63,265 bases of DNA from Nitrospiraceae bacterium (GTDB lineage: Bacteria > Nitrospirota > Nitrospiria > Nitrospirales > Nitrospiraceae). Shown one piece after another: positions 8,529 through 19,829 of this stretch (the stretch's first letter is position 1; every line of letters starts with the position of its first letter). A program made the translations under genes and the position numbers. The stretch is from positions 1 to 63,265 of the forward strand of contig CAKKRK010000035.1 of the NCBI GenBank assembly GCA_919902665.1. The letters are read 5' to 3'. The notes under the pieces are model-generated. The model saw only the letters and a program-made list of their open reading frames with translations, did not search any database and was not told where the DNA came from.

Positions 8529-9554
8529 GTGCGTTATATGTCGGGTTCTATCTTCATCATCATGCTCCTAGCCTCGACCCTCGTCGTGCAGGCTCAAGAC
8601 CTGTCGACGAGCCGACCAGCGTCGGCCAGATCGATGGTACTGGACGAAAAAACCATATTCGAAGTCACGGCACCGCTGAGTCAGTATGAAGAGCAGTCCG
8701 AACTCTCCGGCACGCTGCGCAGCCGAGGCAGTGCCAGCACCACGATTCTGGTGAATCGATGGGCCGAAGAGTTTATGAAGCTCTATCCGGAAATTCGCAC
8801 ACAGATCACCGGCGGCGGGATAGCAGACGGGCTGGTCGAGCTCTTGGAAGGTAAGGTTGACATCGTCCCCCTGTCGCGTCCCATCTCGGACGCCGAGCGT
8901 GCCACCTTTAAAGGGCGCTTCGGATATCTACCGGTTGAAGTACCGGTCGCCCATGACGCGGTTGCCGTTTATGTCAATCTCGGCAATCCGCTGCCCGACA
9001 TCTCGATGAGCAGTCTCCAGGCCATTTTTTCCCGACATGTCACAACGGCATCCAGGGTTCCGGAAACTTGGATGGATCTTGGCGTACGAGGTCAGCTTGG
9101 CAAAAAGCTGATTGCACGCTACGCTCTCAGCCAGAACCACGGTACCCACGCCTTGTTTCGTGAGCAAGTCCTCGAGAGGGAAGACTATCGCTTTGATGTT
9201 ACGTTCGAACGTGTGCCCGGTGGGTTGATGAATAGCCTCGCCGCTGATCCAGCCTCCATTGGCTTTGCAAGCGTGATGTTTACGAATGATGCCGTGCGGT
9301 TTCTTCCAATTCGCATCGATGAGAAAACAGTGTCCTATCCAACTTATGAGCAAGTCCTGAACCGACGCTATCCTCTCGCCCGTCAGCTGACCATTGTGGT
9401 GAATAAGCCACCAGGCAAGCCCTTACCTGCCCTCACGCGTGAATTCATCCGCTTTGCCCTGAGCCGAAGGGGCCAACGCATCATCTCCATCGGGGGCAAC
9501 TATCCGATCACTCCCCAGATGCGAACCAGCGCGCTCGAACTCATCAAGGACTGA
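8529..9554 (+). CDS. PstS-like phosphate/anion-binding periplasmic protein
   Basis: 341 residues. Signal peptide up to LVVQAQ; then features of the PBP-like (PstS) family: RSRGSASTTILVNRWAEEF, the TGGGIADGL ligand loop, the DIVPLSRPIS segment and LQAIFSR. A GTG at 8529 was chosen because GGAGAGGG lies eight bases upstream; a GTG at 8511 would extend it by six residues. No PstA, PstB or PstC gene lies beside it, so it may be a sensor or binding protein rather than a transporter component; this is inference. Confidence 0.78.
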   Translation: MRYMSGSIFIIMLLASTLVVQAQDLSTSRPASARSMVLDEKTIFEVTAPLSQYEEQSELSGTLRSRGSASTTILVNRWAEEFMKLYPEIRTQITGGGIADGLVELLEGKVDIVPLSRPISDAERATFKGRFGYLPVEVPVAHDAVAVYVNLGNPLPDISMSSLQAIFSRHVTTASRVPETWMDLGVRGQLGKKLIARYALSQNHGTHALFREQVLEREDYRFDVTFERVPGGLMNSLAADPASIGFASVMFTNDAVRFLPIRIDEKTVSYPTYEQVLNRRYPLARQLTIVVNKPPGKPLPALTREFIRFALSRRGQRIISIGGNYPITPQMRTSALELIKD

Positions 9555-9639
9555 TGGAAGGTTCAACGGGTGAGAGATTCAGGTAGCTCAATAAACTGGA
9601 TTTGCGATGGCGGTGCCGCTGATTTCTGAGCTTGGCAGA

Positions 9640-9822
9640 CTAATCTGCTTCCGGCTCCGCGCTGCCGTGCTGGTGGGACACCTTGTCTTCCTCAAACAGC
9701 TCGGCCATTTCTTCGGCGATCATATCGCCATCATCCTGAATAGCGATGAGGGGGATTTCTTTTCTCACCTTCGGCTTTTCTTCCGGCAAAGATTGGTCTG
9801 GCTGTTTTGGATTGTCACTCAT
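9640..9822 (-). CDS. hypothetical acidic protein, ~60 aa
   Basis: Small Glu/Lys/Pro-rich protein beginning MSDNPKQPDQSLPEEKPK, with a central IPLIAIQDDGDMIAEEMAELFEED helix. No Shine-Dalgarno is seen, but TATACT lies six bases before the ATG, which would suit a leaderless or near-leaderless transcript. An in-frame ATG five codons upstream is the alternative. Function unknown. Confidence 0.5.
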   Translation of the reverse strand: MSDNPKQPDQSLPEEKPKVRKEIPLIAIQDDGDMIAEEMAELFEEDKVSHQHGSAEPEAD

Positions 9823-9860
9823 ACAAGCAGTATACACCAGCGGAGAGCACTGTGGCGCAC

Positions 9861-10220
9861 TTATTCAAACGCTTCCAGTGACGATTTCTCTGGGAACTGT
9901 CGCTTGCAGCCCTTGCAGGTCACGAAGTAGATGGATTCTCGCACGGATAACGTAGCTCGGAAGTCGAGGTCGACTCCGCGATGGTTGCAGGTCGTGCAGG
10001 AAATCTCCTTCAAGTGAAACGGCACGTCCGGCTGTGTCCGGAGATAAAACTCCATATCGGTATAGAGGGGGAAGGTGTAGAAGCATTTCTTGCAGATGCC
10101 CCGCCAGTCACCGTCGGTTCCCATGGACCGTTCGTCAATGGCAAAACTGGACTGTTTGCAGATGGCGCATTGGACCGTGTTCAGACGCCGTTCTACTTCC
10201 TGTTGAGTGATAGTGACCAT
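9861..10220 (-). CDS. zinc-ribbon hypothetical protein, 119 aa
   Basis: Four CxxC-type pairs are spread through the chain (CAIC, CKKC, CTTC, CKGC), suggesting two zinc ribbons. Start taken at MVTITQQ (10220) rather than the longer upstream ATG, since the extra N-terminus shows no conserved character. It is divergent from the phosphatase gene. A binding or adaptor role is only inferred. Confidence 0.7.
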   Translation of the reverse strand: MVTITQQEVERRLNTVQCAICKQSSFAIDERSMGTDGDWRGICKKCFYTFPLYTDMEFYLRTQPDVPFHLKEISCTTCNHRGVDLDFRATLSVRESIYFVTCKGCKRQFPEKSSLEAFE

Positions 10221-10312
10221 AGGACGAAGAAAACCGTTCCCCAATTGACGAGGTCGAGTATAACGGGCAAGGAAATGGAATCGCAACCACACCGCAAACC
10301 CGACAAGAACGC

Positions 10313-10340
10313 TTGACGTCCATTAGACTCGCGTTATACT
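10313..10340 (+). promoter_or_regulatory. promoter giving a near-leaderless transcript
   Basis: TTGACG at 10313-10318, 16-nt spacer, TATACT at 10335-10340. The expected start of transcription (~10347) falls about three bases before the ATG at 10350, and there is no Shine-Dalgarno, so the phosphatase mRNA is probably leaderless. Confidence 0.6.
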
Positions 10341-10349
10341 GACAACGCA

Positions 10350-10760
10350 ATGCATATGATTACGGATAATCTGTTGGTGGGAAGCATCGACGATGCACAA
10401 GGGCCACCTGAGGTAATCGGTACACTCCTACTCGTGGCTGAAGAGTTTACGATCACACCGGCTGCCTGGGTGGACTATCATCGGATTCCCTTTCGAGAAT
10501 TTGCCAAGGTTGATCCTGCCAAGTTGGCGGAAGCGATGCGATGGCTGGAGCCTCGTGCATCAAAAGGGATGACGTTGGTCTGTTGTCGGGCTGGCATGGG
10601 TCGCTCTGTGTCCGTAGTCATGGCCTATCTCTGTTGCGTGGAAGGCCGGACCTACGATGAGGTCTTGAAGCTGGTCATGGCCCGGCGGCCTGGCGCCATG
10701 CCGCTGCCAAATCTACAGGTCGCCATTGAACAGGTGCGCCAACTCCGCCGCGCCGCGTAG
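10350..10760 (+). CDS. dual-specificity/protein tyrosine phosphatase-like protein
   Basis: 136 residues with the CX5R signature at Cys79-Arg85 followed by Ser (CRAGMGRS), the P-loop of cysteine phosphatases. The residue before the nucleophile is Cys78 instead of the usual His. A general-acid Asp candidate is Asp42 in VDYHRIPF. The remainder (VVMAYLCCVEGRTYDEVLKLVMARRP) matches the small DSPc fold. ATGs at 10350 and 10356 are both possible starts. Substrate unknown. Confidence 0.83.
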   Translation: MHMITDNLLVGSIDDAQGPPEVIGTLLLVAEEFTITPAAWVDYHRIPFREFAKVDPAKLAEAMRWLEPRASKGMTLVCCRAGMGRSVSVVMAYLCCVEGRTYDEVLKLVMARRPGAMPLPNLQVAIEQVRQLRRAA

Positions 10761-10762
10761 TC

Positions 10763-10880
10763 GGATGCTCAAAAAGTCCGCCAGCGGCGTTCTCGCATCG
10801 CTCAGAGGCTCAACCTACCAAAGCGTACGCCTCGCCTCTTCGTTCGCTGTGGCCTGGCTGGACAGCCTTTTTGAGCATCC
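10763..10880. repeat. dispersed hairpin repeat, copy A
   Basis: Starts two bases after the phosphatase stop. Ends are a perfect 14-nt inverted repeat, GGATGCTCAAAAAG at 10763-10776 and CTTTTTGAGCATCC at 10867-10880. The interior TCGCATCGCTCAG module recurs in copies B and C. Likely acts as a 3' hairpin or terminator, or is a miniature mobile element. Confidence 0.8.
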
Positions 10881-11035
10881 TCAAGGTATTCTCGCATCAG
10901 CACCGTTCAGAACATTCCAACCATATTGATTGTCAGCAACCAGGTTTTCTGCCACCGTCTTCAAGCTCGTCTTGCCTTTCCTCCAAACCTCATGGCGTAA
11001 TAGCAGTTCTCTTCATCTCGTAACCTGGATGAGTG

Positions 11036-11875
11036 ATGCCGGAGCTCCCAGAAGCAGAAGTCGTGGCTGGACAAATCCGTTCCCGTCTCCTCGGTGCGCC
11101 ACTAGGCGATGTGTGGGTCGGACGGGCGGATATCGTGCGGGAGGGATTTTCGACCTTATCGTGGTATCCCGGCGCCAGCCTGCAGTCTGTCGAGCGATTC
11201 GGCAAGAGTGTGGCCCTTGGATTTGTGAAGGACAAGGTCTGTCGCTATGTCGTGGCCGAACTTGGGATGACCGGACTCCTCCTGTTCCAGTCCACGCCGA
11301 CGAAACATCCACAGCACGTCCATGTGAAGATGTTGTTCGAAGATGCTCGTGAACCGGAATTACGGTACTGGAATCCCCGTCGGTTTGGGCGACTCTCGCT
11401 GTTGGATAGGGCGGGACTTGATCGATATCGCACCCGCCGATTTGGCCTGGATCCGCTCGTCGCGTCGCAGCAGGATTTTGTGGAACTGTTGCAATCGAGA
11501 CGTGGCCGACTCAAATCCATCCTGATGCATCAACAAGTTATCGCCGGGATTGGGAATATCTACGCGAATGAGATTCTCTTTCGAGCGGGTCTGCACCCGC
11601 ATGTTCAGGTCAGCAGACTATCGGTAGCCAGGATTGAAAGGCTTTACCAGATCATGTGTGAGGTTCTCCATGAGGCGATTGCCTGTGGAGGATCGAGCGT
11701 CCGAGACTTTTTTGCTCCCGATGGAACCGAAGGGCAATATAAGCGGCGGCATCTGGTCTATGGCAAAGCGGGACAACCCTGTCCCAATCACTGCGGTGGA
11801 GTCATTCGACGCTTTCAGGGGGAGCGGAGCGCATATTTTTGCCTCAGCTGCCAGTCTCTTCGGTCTACAAAGTAA
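11036..11875 (+). CDS. mutM: formamidopyrimidine-DNA glycosylase
   Basis: Base-excision repair glycosylase/lyase for oxidised purines. The mature N-terminus PELPE supplies the catalytic Pro2 and Glu3, so the ATG at 11036, not the GTG one codon earlier, must be the start. Also seen: the AGIGNIYANEILF helix-two-turn-helix region and the C-terminal zinc finger with CPNHC and CLSC Cys pairs. 279 residues, normal. It stands alone. Confidence 0.94.
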   Translation: MPELPEAEVVAGQIRSRLLGAPLGDVWVGRADIVREGFSTLSWYPGASLQSVERFGKSVALGFVKDKVCRYVVAELGMTGLLLFQSTPTKHPQHVHVKMLFEDAREPELRYWNPRRFGRLSLLDRAGLDRYRTRRFGLDPLVASQQDFVELLQSRRGRLKSILMHQQVIAGIGNIYANEILFRAGLHPHVQVSRLSVARIERLYQIMCEVLHEAIACGGSSVRDFFAPDGTEGQYKRRHLVYGKAGQPCPNHCGGVIRRFQGERSAYFCLSCQSLRSTK

Positions 11876-11981
11876 TGACCAGAGACAGTAAATCTTTATA
11901 TTTTGAGTGCTTAGTGGAAAATGGGTCGAGAAACTCCACACTAGGCCTTTTGATCCATTTTATTTTAGTTCCTCTGGTGTC

Positions 11982-12011
11982 TTGAGTCATCCTGTTGATT
12001 TCCGTTACAAT
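11982..12011 (+). promoter_or_regulatory. putative promoter of the acl-suc rTCA block
   Basis: TTGAGT at 11982-11987, 18-nt spacer, TACAAT at 12006-12011 (5/6), with the aclB ATG 43 bp further downstream behind AAGGAGA. The spacing fits a normal 5' leader. Confidence 0.55.
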
Positions 12012-12054
12012 CCGGCTCCCTGATCGGCTGAGTTGAATACGAAGGAGAACTCTC

Positions 12055-13251
12055 ATGGCAAAGGTGTTGGAAGGTCCCGGGATGGGACTGATGAAGAAGT
12101 GGGGAATTCATGTCCCCCAGTATGCGGTTGTGACCTCTGCGGACGAACTCTCCAAGCTTGGTCACGTCAACGACTGGATGAAGCAGAGTCAATTGGTCGC
12201 CAAAGCGCATGAAGCGCTCGGTTCCAGGTTTAAGCTCGGGTTGGTGAAGGTGGGCCTCGATCTGACCGGTGCTGTGGCGGCGACCAAAGACATGATTGGC
12301 CGCCAGGTCGGCAGCATTATGGTTTCGCAAGTCATCGTCTCTGAAATGATTGCCCACAAAGAGGAATACTATTGTGCGGTGAAATCGACTCGCGAAGGTA
12401 GCGAGATTCTCGTGGCCAACTGCGGTGGGATCGAAGTTGAATCGAATTGGGACCGCGTGAAGCGGTTGTGTCTTGATGTGGGACAGGCTCCCTCCCATGA
12501 AGCGCTTGAAAAGCTTGCCAAGGAGGCAGGTTTTACCGGCGCGTTGGTTAAGAAGATGGCGGATTTCGCCGGCAAGATGTTTAGCTGTTTCGATAGCGAA
12601 GATGCGCAGTATCTCGAGGTGAATCCCGTCGTGACTCGCGCGAGCGATGGCGAGTTAGTCGCGCTTGACGCGGTGACGTTGCTAGACGGCGATGCCAAGT
12701 TCCGTCATCCGGATTGGAATTTTGCGTTTGCGGCAGAATTTGGCCGGGCCTATTCCAAGCAGGAAGAGGAGGTCATGGCGGTCGACAGCAAGATTAAGGG
12801 CTCCGTCAAGTTCATTGAAATTCCCGGTGGCGATACGGCGATGCTCCCCGCAGGTGGTGGCGCCAGTGTTTACTACTCCGATGCCGTCGTGGCGCGTGGC
12901 GGCAAGCTGGCGAACTATGCTGAATATTCAGGCGATCCGCCTGATTGGGCGGTTGAAGTGCTGACGGAGAAGGTCTGCTCCTTGCCCGGAATTAAGAACA
13001 TCATTGTTGGTGGCGCGATCGCTAATTTCACCGACGTGGTGAAAACATTCGGCGGCATCATCAACGGATTCCGCAAGGCCAAGGCGGAAGGGAAGCTGAA
13101 GGGCGTGAAGATCTGGGTGCGTCGCGGAGGCCCGCGAGAGAAGGAAGGGCTCGATGCGATGCGCGCACTCAAGGACGAAGGATTCGACATCAACGTCTTC
13201 GATCGCAACACCCCGCTGACGGACATCGTCGACAAAGCACTTCAGAAATAG
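12055..13251 (+). CDS. aclB: ATP-citrate lyase, small (AclB) subunit
   Basis: 398 residues, the same size class as AclB of green sulfur bacteria. It has an ATP-grasp-like N-terminal half (SQLVAKAHEALGSRFKLGLVKV) and a C-terminal flavodoxin-like half with LPAGGGASVYYSDAV and NIIVGGAIANFTDVVKTF, corresponding to a succinyl-CoA synthetase beta-like module. With AclA it splits citrate to acetyl-CoA and oxaloacetate with ATP and CoA, the defining step of the rTCA cycle. Preceded by AAGGAGA and a promoter candidate. Confidence 0.93.
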   Translation: MAKVLEGPGMGLMKKWGIHVPQYAVVTSADELSKLGHVNDWMKQSQLVAKAHEALGSRFKLGLVKVGLDLTGAVAATKDMIGRQVGSIMVSQVIVSEMIAHKEEYYCAVKSTREGSEILVANCGGIEVESNWDRVKRLCLDVGQAPSHEALEKLAKEAGFTGALVKKMADFAGKMFSCFDSEDAQYLEVNPVVTRASDGELVALDAVTLLDGDAKFRHPDWNFAFAAEFGRAYSKQEEEVMAVDSKIKGSVKFIEIPGGDTAMLPAGGGASVYYSDAVVARGGKLANYAEYSGDPPDWAVEVLTEKVCSLPGIKNIIVGGAIANFTDVVKTFGGIINGFRKAKAEGKLKGVKIWVRRGGPREKEGLDAMRALKDEGFDINVFDRNTPLTDIVDKALQK

Positions 13252-13256
13252 TAACG

Positions 13257-13334
13257 AGGACTCAGGACTGTGGACTGAGCTAGTCGGAGGGCGTTCACTC
13301 GGCCCTCAGTTCTCAGTTCTCAGCGCTCAGTCCT
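13257..13334. repeat. 7-bp-periodic hairpin repeat between aclB and aclA
   Basis: Left part 13257-13279 reads AGGACTC-AGGACTG-TGGACTG; right part 13304-13334 reads CTCAGTT-CTCAGTT-CTCAGCG-CTCAGTC. The halves are partly complementary (AGGACT/AGTCCT, CTGAG/CTCAG), so the unit can fold into a hairpin in the aclB-aclA mRNA. Confidence 0.7.
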
Positions 13335-13355
13335 AAAGGAAAGAGGGAGATTCCG

Positions 13356-15176
13356 ATGAGCATTCTGGCCAATAAAGACACCCGGGTTGTGATTCAGGGG
13401 GGCGCCGCTGGTGTCAACGCAGCCCGCCGTATGGCGGAGTTCTGCTACTTGATCAAACGCCCGCTCAATGTTGAAGCGTTTGTCTATCCGCCTGACGCCG
13501 GCAAGTCCAATGAAGTGCCTTATGGCAGCGGCCTCATCGCCATCCCGGTCTATAAGACTATCGCCGAAGCGACGAAGAACCATCCGACCATCAACACCAG
13601 TCTTGTGTACATCGGAGCGGACCGCGCGATGAAGGGCGGGATGGAAGCCCTCGACGATACACACATCAAGGTTGTGACGATGATCACGGAGGGTGTGCCG
13701 GAGAAGGACGCCAAGATTCTTGGGGCCCATGCCAGAAAGCTTGGCAAGGTGTTTAACGGCCCTTCGTCGATCGGTATTGTGTCGGCCGGTTCCTGTCGGC
13801 TCGGTGTGATCGGTGGTGCGTTCGACAACCTCGTCTTATCAAAGCTCTATCGTGAAGGTTCCTTCGGGGTTATCACCAAGTCGGGCGGTCTCTCGAACGA
13901 AATTATCTGGATTTGCTCGCAGTTCGCCGATGGGATCACGACGGCCATCGGCATCGGCGGCGATGCCTATCCGGGCACTGACTACGTGAGCTATCTTGAA
14001 ATGTTTGAGAACGATCCGCAAACGAAAGCGGTCGTCATCGTCGGCGAAATGGGCGGCGATCTCGAAGAGCGGGCCGCTGAGTGGTACGGCGCCAAGAAGC
14101 GGCGCGTGAAGTTGATGGCCGTCGTCTCCGGCTTCTGCCAGGAAAGTTTGCCGAAGGGGATGAAGTTCGGTCACGCGGGCGCGAAAGAAGGATTGAAGGG
14201 CGAAGGGTCGGCCCGTTCCAAGTCCGATGCCCTCAAAAAGTCCGGCGCGATTGTGCCGGCGACTTTCGGGGCACTCGGCCCGGCGATCAAGGAAGCCTAT
14301 CAGGACATGTTGAAGTCCGGCCAAGTGAAGGAACCGGTCGAGCCGGCGTCACTGCCGAAGTTGCCCAAGAGTATTGAAGCGGCCATGAAGGCCGACGAAG
14401 TCATGGTCACCCCACTGATTCGTACCACGATCAGCGACGATCGCGGAGACGAACCCTGCTATGACGGGTATCCCGCCTCCGAGCTCATCAATAAGGGCTA
14501 CGAAATTCCCCATGTCGTCGGACTCTTGTGGGATAAGCGGTTGATCTCTAAGCAGGAAGCCGAAATTATCAAGCGCATCATGATGCTCTCTGCCGACCAT
14601 GGTCCCTGCGTCAGCGGAGCGTTGGGGACGATCATCGCGGCATGCGCCGGGATCGGCCTGTCCCAGTCGGTGGCCGCCGGACTCATCATGATCGGCCCGC
14701 GTTTCGGCGGTGCCGTCACCGATGCCGGACGGTTCTTTAAACATGCCGTCGACAATAAGATGACGGTCGACGAATTCCTGACCTACATGAAGAAGAACCA
14801 TGGTCCGGTGCCCGGTATCGGCCATCGTGTGAAGAGCTTGCGCAATCCGGACAAGCGGGTGAAGGAGTTGGTCGGCTATGTGAAGAGCTTGCCCATCAAG
14901 ACCCCGTGCCTCGATTTTGCACTACAAGTAGAGCAGGTCACGGCGGCAAAGAAGGATAACCTCATTTTGAACGTAGATGGGACGATGGCGGCCGTGTTGG
15001 TCGATATCGGATTCCCGGTCGATAGTTTGAACGGCTTCTTCATCCTCTCGCGGACGATTGGCTTGATCGGCCATTGGGTCGATCAGAAACGTCAGGGCAG
15101 CCGCTTGATCCGGCTGTTCGATTATCTGGTGAACTACGCAGCACCCAAACGGCGGGAAGTTCCGCCGTTGAAATAA
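13356..15176 (+). CDS. aclA: ATP-citrate lyase, large (AclA) subunit
   Basis: 606 residues, matching the large AclA subunit. The N-terminal part is succinyl-CoA synthetase alpha-like, with the phosphohistidine His273 in FGHAGAKEG. The C-terminal ~260 residues are a citrate synthase-like lyase domain (SADHGPCVSGALGTIIAACAG; PVPGIGHRVKS). It forms the active enzyme with AclB encoded just upstream. GGAAAGAGGGAG provides the ribosome binding site. Commits the organism to rTCA carbon fixation. Confidence 0.95.
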   Translation: MSILANKDTRVVIQGGAAGVNAARRMAEFCYLIKRPLNVEAFVYPPDAGKSNEVPYGSGLIAIPVYKTIAEATKNHPTINTSLVYIGADRAMKGGMEALDDTHIKVVTMITEGVPEKDAKILGAHARKLGKVFNGPSSIGIVSAGSCRLGVIGGAFDNLVLSKLYREGSFGVITKSGGLSNEIIWICSQFADGITTAIGIGGDAYPGTDYVSYLEMFENDPQTKAVVIVGEMGGDLEERAAEWYGAKKRRVKLMAVVSGFCQESLPKGMKFGHAGAKEGLKGEGSARSKSDALKKSGAIVPATFGALGPAIKEAYQDMLKSGQVKEPVEPASLPKLPKSIEAAMKADEVMVTPLIRTTISDDRGDEPCYDGYPASELINKGYEIPHVVGLLWDKRLISKQEAEIIKRIMMLSADHGPCVSGALGTIIAACAGIGLSQSVAAGLIMIGPRFGGAVTDAGRFFKHAVDNKMTVDEFLTYMKKNHGPVPGIGHRVKSLRNPDKRVKELVGYVKSLPIKTPCLDFALQVEQVTAAKKDNLILNVDGTMAAVLVDIGFPVDSLNGFFILSRTIGLIGHWVDQKRQGSRLIRLFDYLVNYAAPKRREVPPLK

Positions 15177-15180
15177 CAGG

Positions 15181-15232
15181 TCACTAGTCACTGTCCATTC
15201 GAGAATAAACGATGGTCTGTGAGTGGCTAGTG
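15181..15232. repeat. 7-bp-periodic hairpin repeat between aclA and aconitase
   Basis: TCACTAG-TCACTGT on the left and GTGAGTG-GCTAGTG on the right, each two heptamers. CACTAG at the left pairs with CTAGTG at the right around an AT-richer centre. Same style as the element before aclA. Confidence 0.55.
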
Positions 15233-15261
15233 CCCGATGACGATTATTAAAGGAGAACGTT

Positions 15262-17505
15262 ATGTCGATGGATCTCGCCAAAAACCTCTATGCCAAAATG
15301 CCGGGCGTCTTTGAGAAGGCTCGAAAGAAATTTGGCCGTGGCTTGACGCTGGCGGAGAAGATTCTTGTCGCGCATGCCGACAACTTCGACACTCAGAATT
15401 GGGAACGGGGCAAAGCCATGTTGGCCTTGCGGCCTGACCGGGTCGCCATGCAAGACGCGACAGCGCAGATGGCCGTCTTGCAGTTCATGCAGGCGAATAA
15501 GAAGAAAGCGGCGGTGCCCAGCACGATTCACTGCGACCATTTGATCCGTGCCGAAATGGGCTCGCAGAAGGACCTGATGCATGCATTGGACGAGAACAAG
15601 GAAGTCTATAACTTTCTCGCGTCCGCTGCCAAGAAGTACGGCATCGGTTTCTGGAAGCCGGGAGCCGGAATCATCCATCAAGTCGTGCTTGAAAACTATG
15701 CATTCCCTGGCTCTCTGATCATCGGAACCGACTCGCATACGCCGAACGGGGGTGGGTTGGGCGGATTGGCGATCGGTGTCGGCGGTGCAGATGCCGGCGA
15801 AGTCATGGCCGGCCTGCCTTGGGAAGTTCTCCATCCTAAATTGATCGGTGTGAAGCTGACCGGCAAGCTGAGTGGGTGGGCATCAGCGAAGGACGTGATC
15901 CTGTATCTCTGTGGTCTGCTCACCGTGAAAGGTGGGACGAACAAGATCGTCGAGTACTTTGGTCCTGGTGCCGAAACGATTAGTGCCACCGGTAAGGGCA
16001 CCATCTGCAACATGGGTGCTGAACTCGGGGCGACGACCTCCGTGTTTCCCTTCGACCAGAAGATGGTCGCCTACATGAATATTACGGATCGCGCGGATCT
16101 CTCGAGCTTGGCGACGGCGCAGAAGAATCTACTCGTGGCCGACCCTGAAGTCTATCAGTCGCCGGAGAAGTACTACGATCAGATCGTGGAAGTCGATCTC
16201 TCAACGCTCGAGCCGCATGTGGTTGGACCGCATACACCGGACTTGGCGAGGCCGATTTCAAAGTTGAAAGCGGAAGCGCAAGAGAAGGGCTATCCGGTTG
16301 AGTTGAAGGCGGCGCTCATTGGTAGTTGTACCAATTCATCCTATGAAGACATCAGTCGGTCGGCTCATATTGCGCAACAGGCGTTGAAGGCTGGCTTGAA
16401 GGCAAAGGCCTCGTTTCTAGTCTCTCCTGGATCCGAGCGTATTTATCACACCATGAAGCGTGATGGGTTTTTGGACACGTTCGAGCAGCTGGGGGGCACC
16501 GTGCTGTCCAATTCTTGCGGCCCCTGCATCGGACAGTGGAAACGGGCTGATGGCGTGAAGGGTAAGGCGGATTCGATCGTCAGTTCTTTCAATCGGAATT
16601 TCCCAGGCCGCAACGATGGGATCAGTGAAACACTGTCGTTTCTCGCCAGTCCAGAGGTCGTGACCGCCTATGCCATCACCGGCGATTTGGGCTTCGATCC
16701 GATCAATCAGACAGTCAAGGGCGCGGACGGCAAAGAATTCAAGTTGCAGCCGCCGGTGGGTGAAGAATTGCCGGCCAAGGGTTTTGCGAAGGGCGAAGAG
16801 GGGTATGTTGAGCCTGCTGCAGACGGGTCGAGCTTGACCGTCGACATTCCGCCGACCAGCGAGCGATTGCAGCTGTTGCAGCCGTTCCCTAAGTGGGACG
16901 GTAAGGATTTCGATAAGCTGCCACTCCTGCTCAAGACCAAGGGGAAGACCACGACCGATCACATCTCCCCGGCCGGTCCCTGGCTCAAGTTCCGCGGACA
17001 TCTCGACAAGATCAGCGACAATATGTTTCTTGGAGCGAATAACACGTTTTCGTCAGAGCCAGGTAAGGGGACGAACATCCTGACTGGCGAAGCCAATCTC
17101 ACGATGGCACAAATTGCCAGAGCGTACAAAGCTCAAGGTATTGGGTCGATTGTCGTCGGCGATGAAAATTACGGTGAAGGCAGCAGCCGTGAGCATGCGG
17201 CCATGTCTCCACGGTTCTTGAACGTGCGAGCCGTCATCACCAAGAGTTTTGCACGCATCCATGAAACCAATCTCAAGAAGCAGGGCATCCTAGCGCTGAC
17301 ATTCGTGGACCCGAAGGACTATGACAAGATTGAGATGAACGATCGACTAAGCGTACTCGATCTGAACAGTCTGGCTCCAGGCAAGCCAGTTACAGTGGTC
17401 GTGCATAAGACCAGCGGCGATGTGAAGGTTCAAGCCAATCACAGCATGACAGCACCACAGATCACTTGGTTTAAGGCTGGTTCGGCGCTCAACGCGCTGA
17501 ACTAA
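15262..17505 (+). CDS. acn: aconitate hydratase
   Basis: Interconverts citrate and isocitrate. 747 residues, mitochondrial-type aconitase length. The [4Fe-4S] ligands are Cys356 (GSCTNSS), Cys419 and Cys422 (NSCGPCIGQW). IIGTDSHTPNGGGLGGLAIGVGG supplies active-site residues, and the C-terminal swivel domain carries NYGEGSSREHAA. The ATG follows AAGGAGA. Lies between ATP-citrate lyase and isocitrate dehydrogenase, in the order the pathway uses them. Confidence 0.95.
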   Translation: MSMDLAKNLYAKMPGVFEKARKKFGRGLTLAEKILVAHADNFDTQNWERGKAMLALRPDRVAMQDATAQMAVLQFMQANKKKAAVPSTIHCDHLIRAEMGSQKDLMHALDENKEVYNFLASAAKKYGIGFWKPGAGIIHQVVLENYAFPGSLIIGTDSHTPNGGGLGGLAIGVGGADAGEVMAGLPWEVLHPKLIGVKLTGKLSGWASAKDVILYLCGLLTVKGGTNKIVEYFGPGAETISATGKGTICNMGAELGATTSVFPFDQKMVAYMNITDRADLSSLATAQKNLLVADPEVYQSPEKYYDQIVEVDLSTLEPHVVGPHTPDLARPISKLKAEAQEKGYPVELKAALIGSCTNSSYEDISRSAHIAQQALKAGLKAKASFLVSPGSERIYHTMKRDGFLDTFEQLGGTVLSNSCGPCIGQWKRADGVKGKADSIVSSFNRNFPGRNDGISETLSFLASPEVVTAYAITGDLGFDPINQTVKGADGKEFKLQPPVGEELPAKGFAKGEEGYVEPAADGSSLTVDIPPTSERLQLLQPFPKWDGKDFDKLPLLLKTKGKTTTDHISPAGPWLKFRGHLDKISDNMFLGANNTFSSEPGKGTNILTGEANLTMAQIARAYKAQGIGSIVVGDENYGEGSSREHAAMSPRFLNVRAVITKSFARIHETNLKKQGILALTFVDPKDYDKIEMNDRLSVLDLNSLAPGKPVTVVVHKTSGDVKVQANHSMTAPQITWFKAGSALNALN

Positions 17506-19764
<2,259 letters not shown>

Positions 19765-19776
19765 TTTCGACTGACC

Positions 19777-19813
19777 GTGAGGCGTGAGGGGCTATCGCTC
19801 CTTACGCCTCGTG
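19777..19813. repeat. 7-bp-periodic hairpin repeat between icd and frdB
   Basis: GTGAGGC-GTGAGGG followed, after a 6-nt loop, by CTCCTTACGCCTC. Arms 19779-19791 and 19798-19810 pair over 13 positions with only two non-Watson-Crick pairs. Third heptamer-type hairpin in the rTCA block. Confidence 0.65.
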
Positions 19814-19829
19814 TGTTACGAAGGAACCC

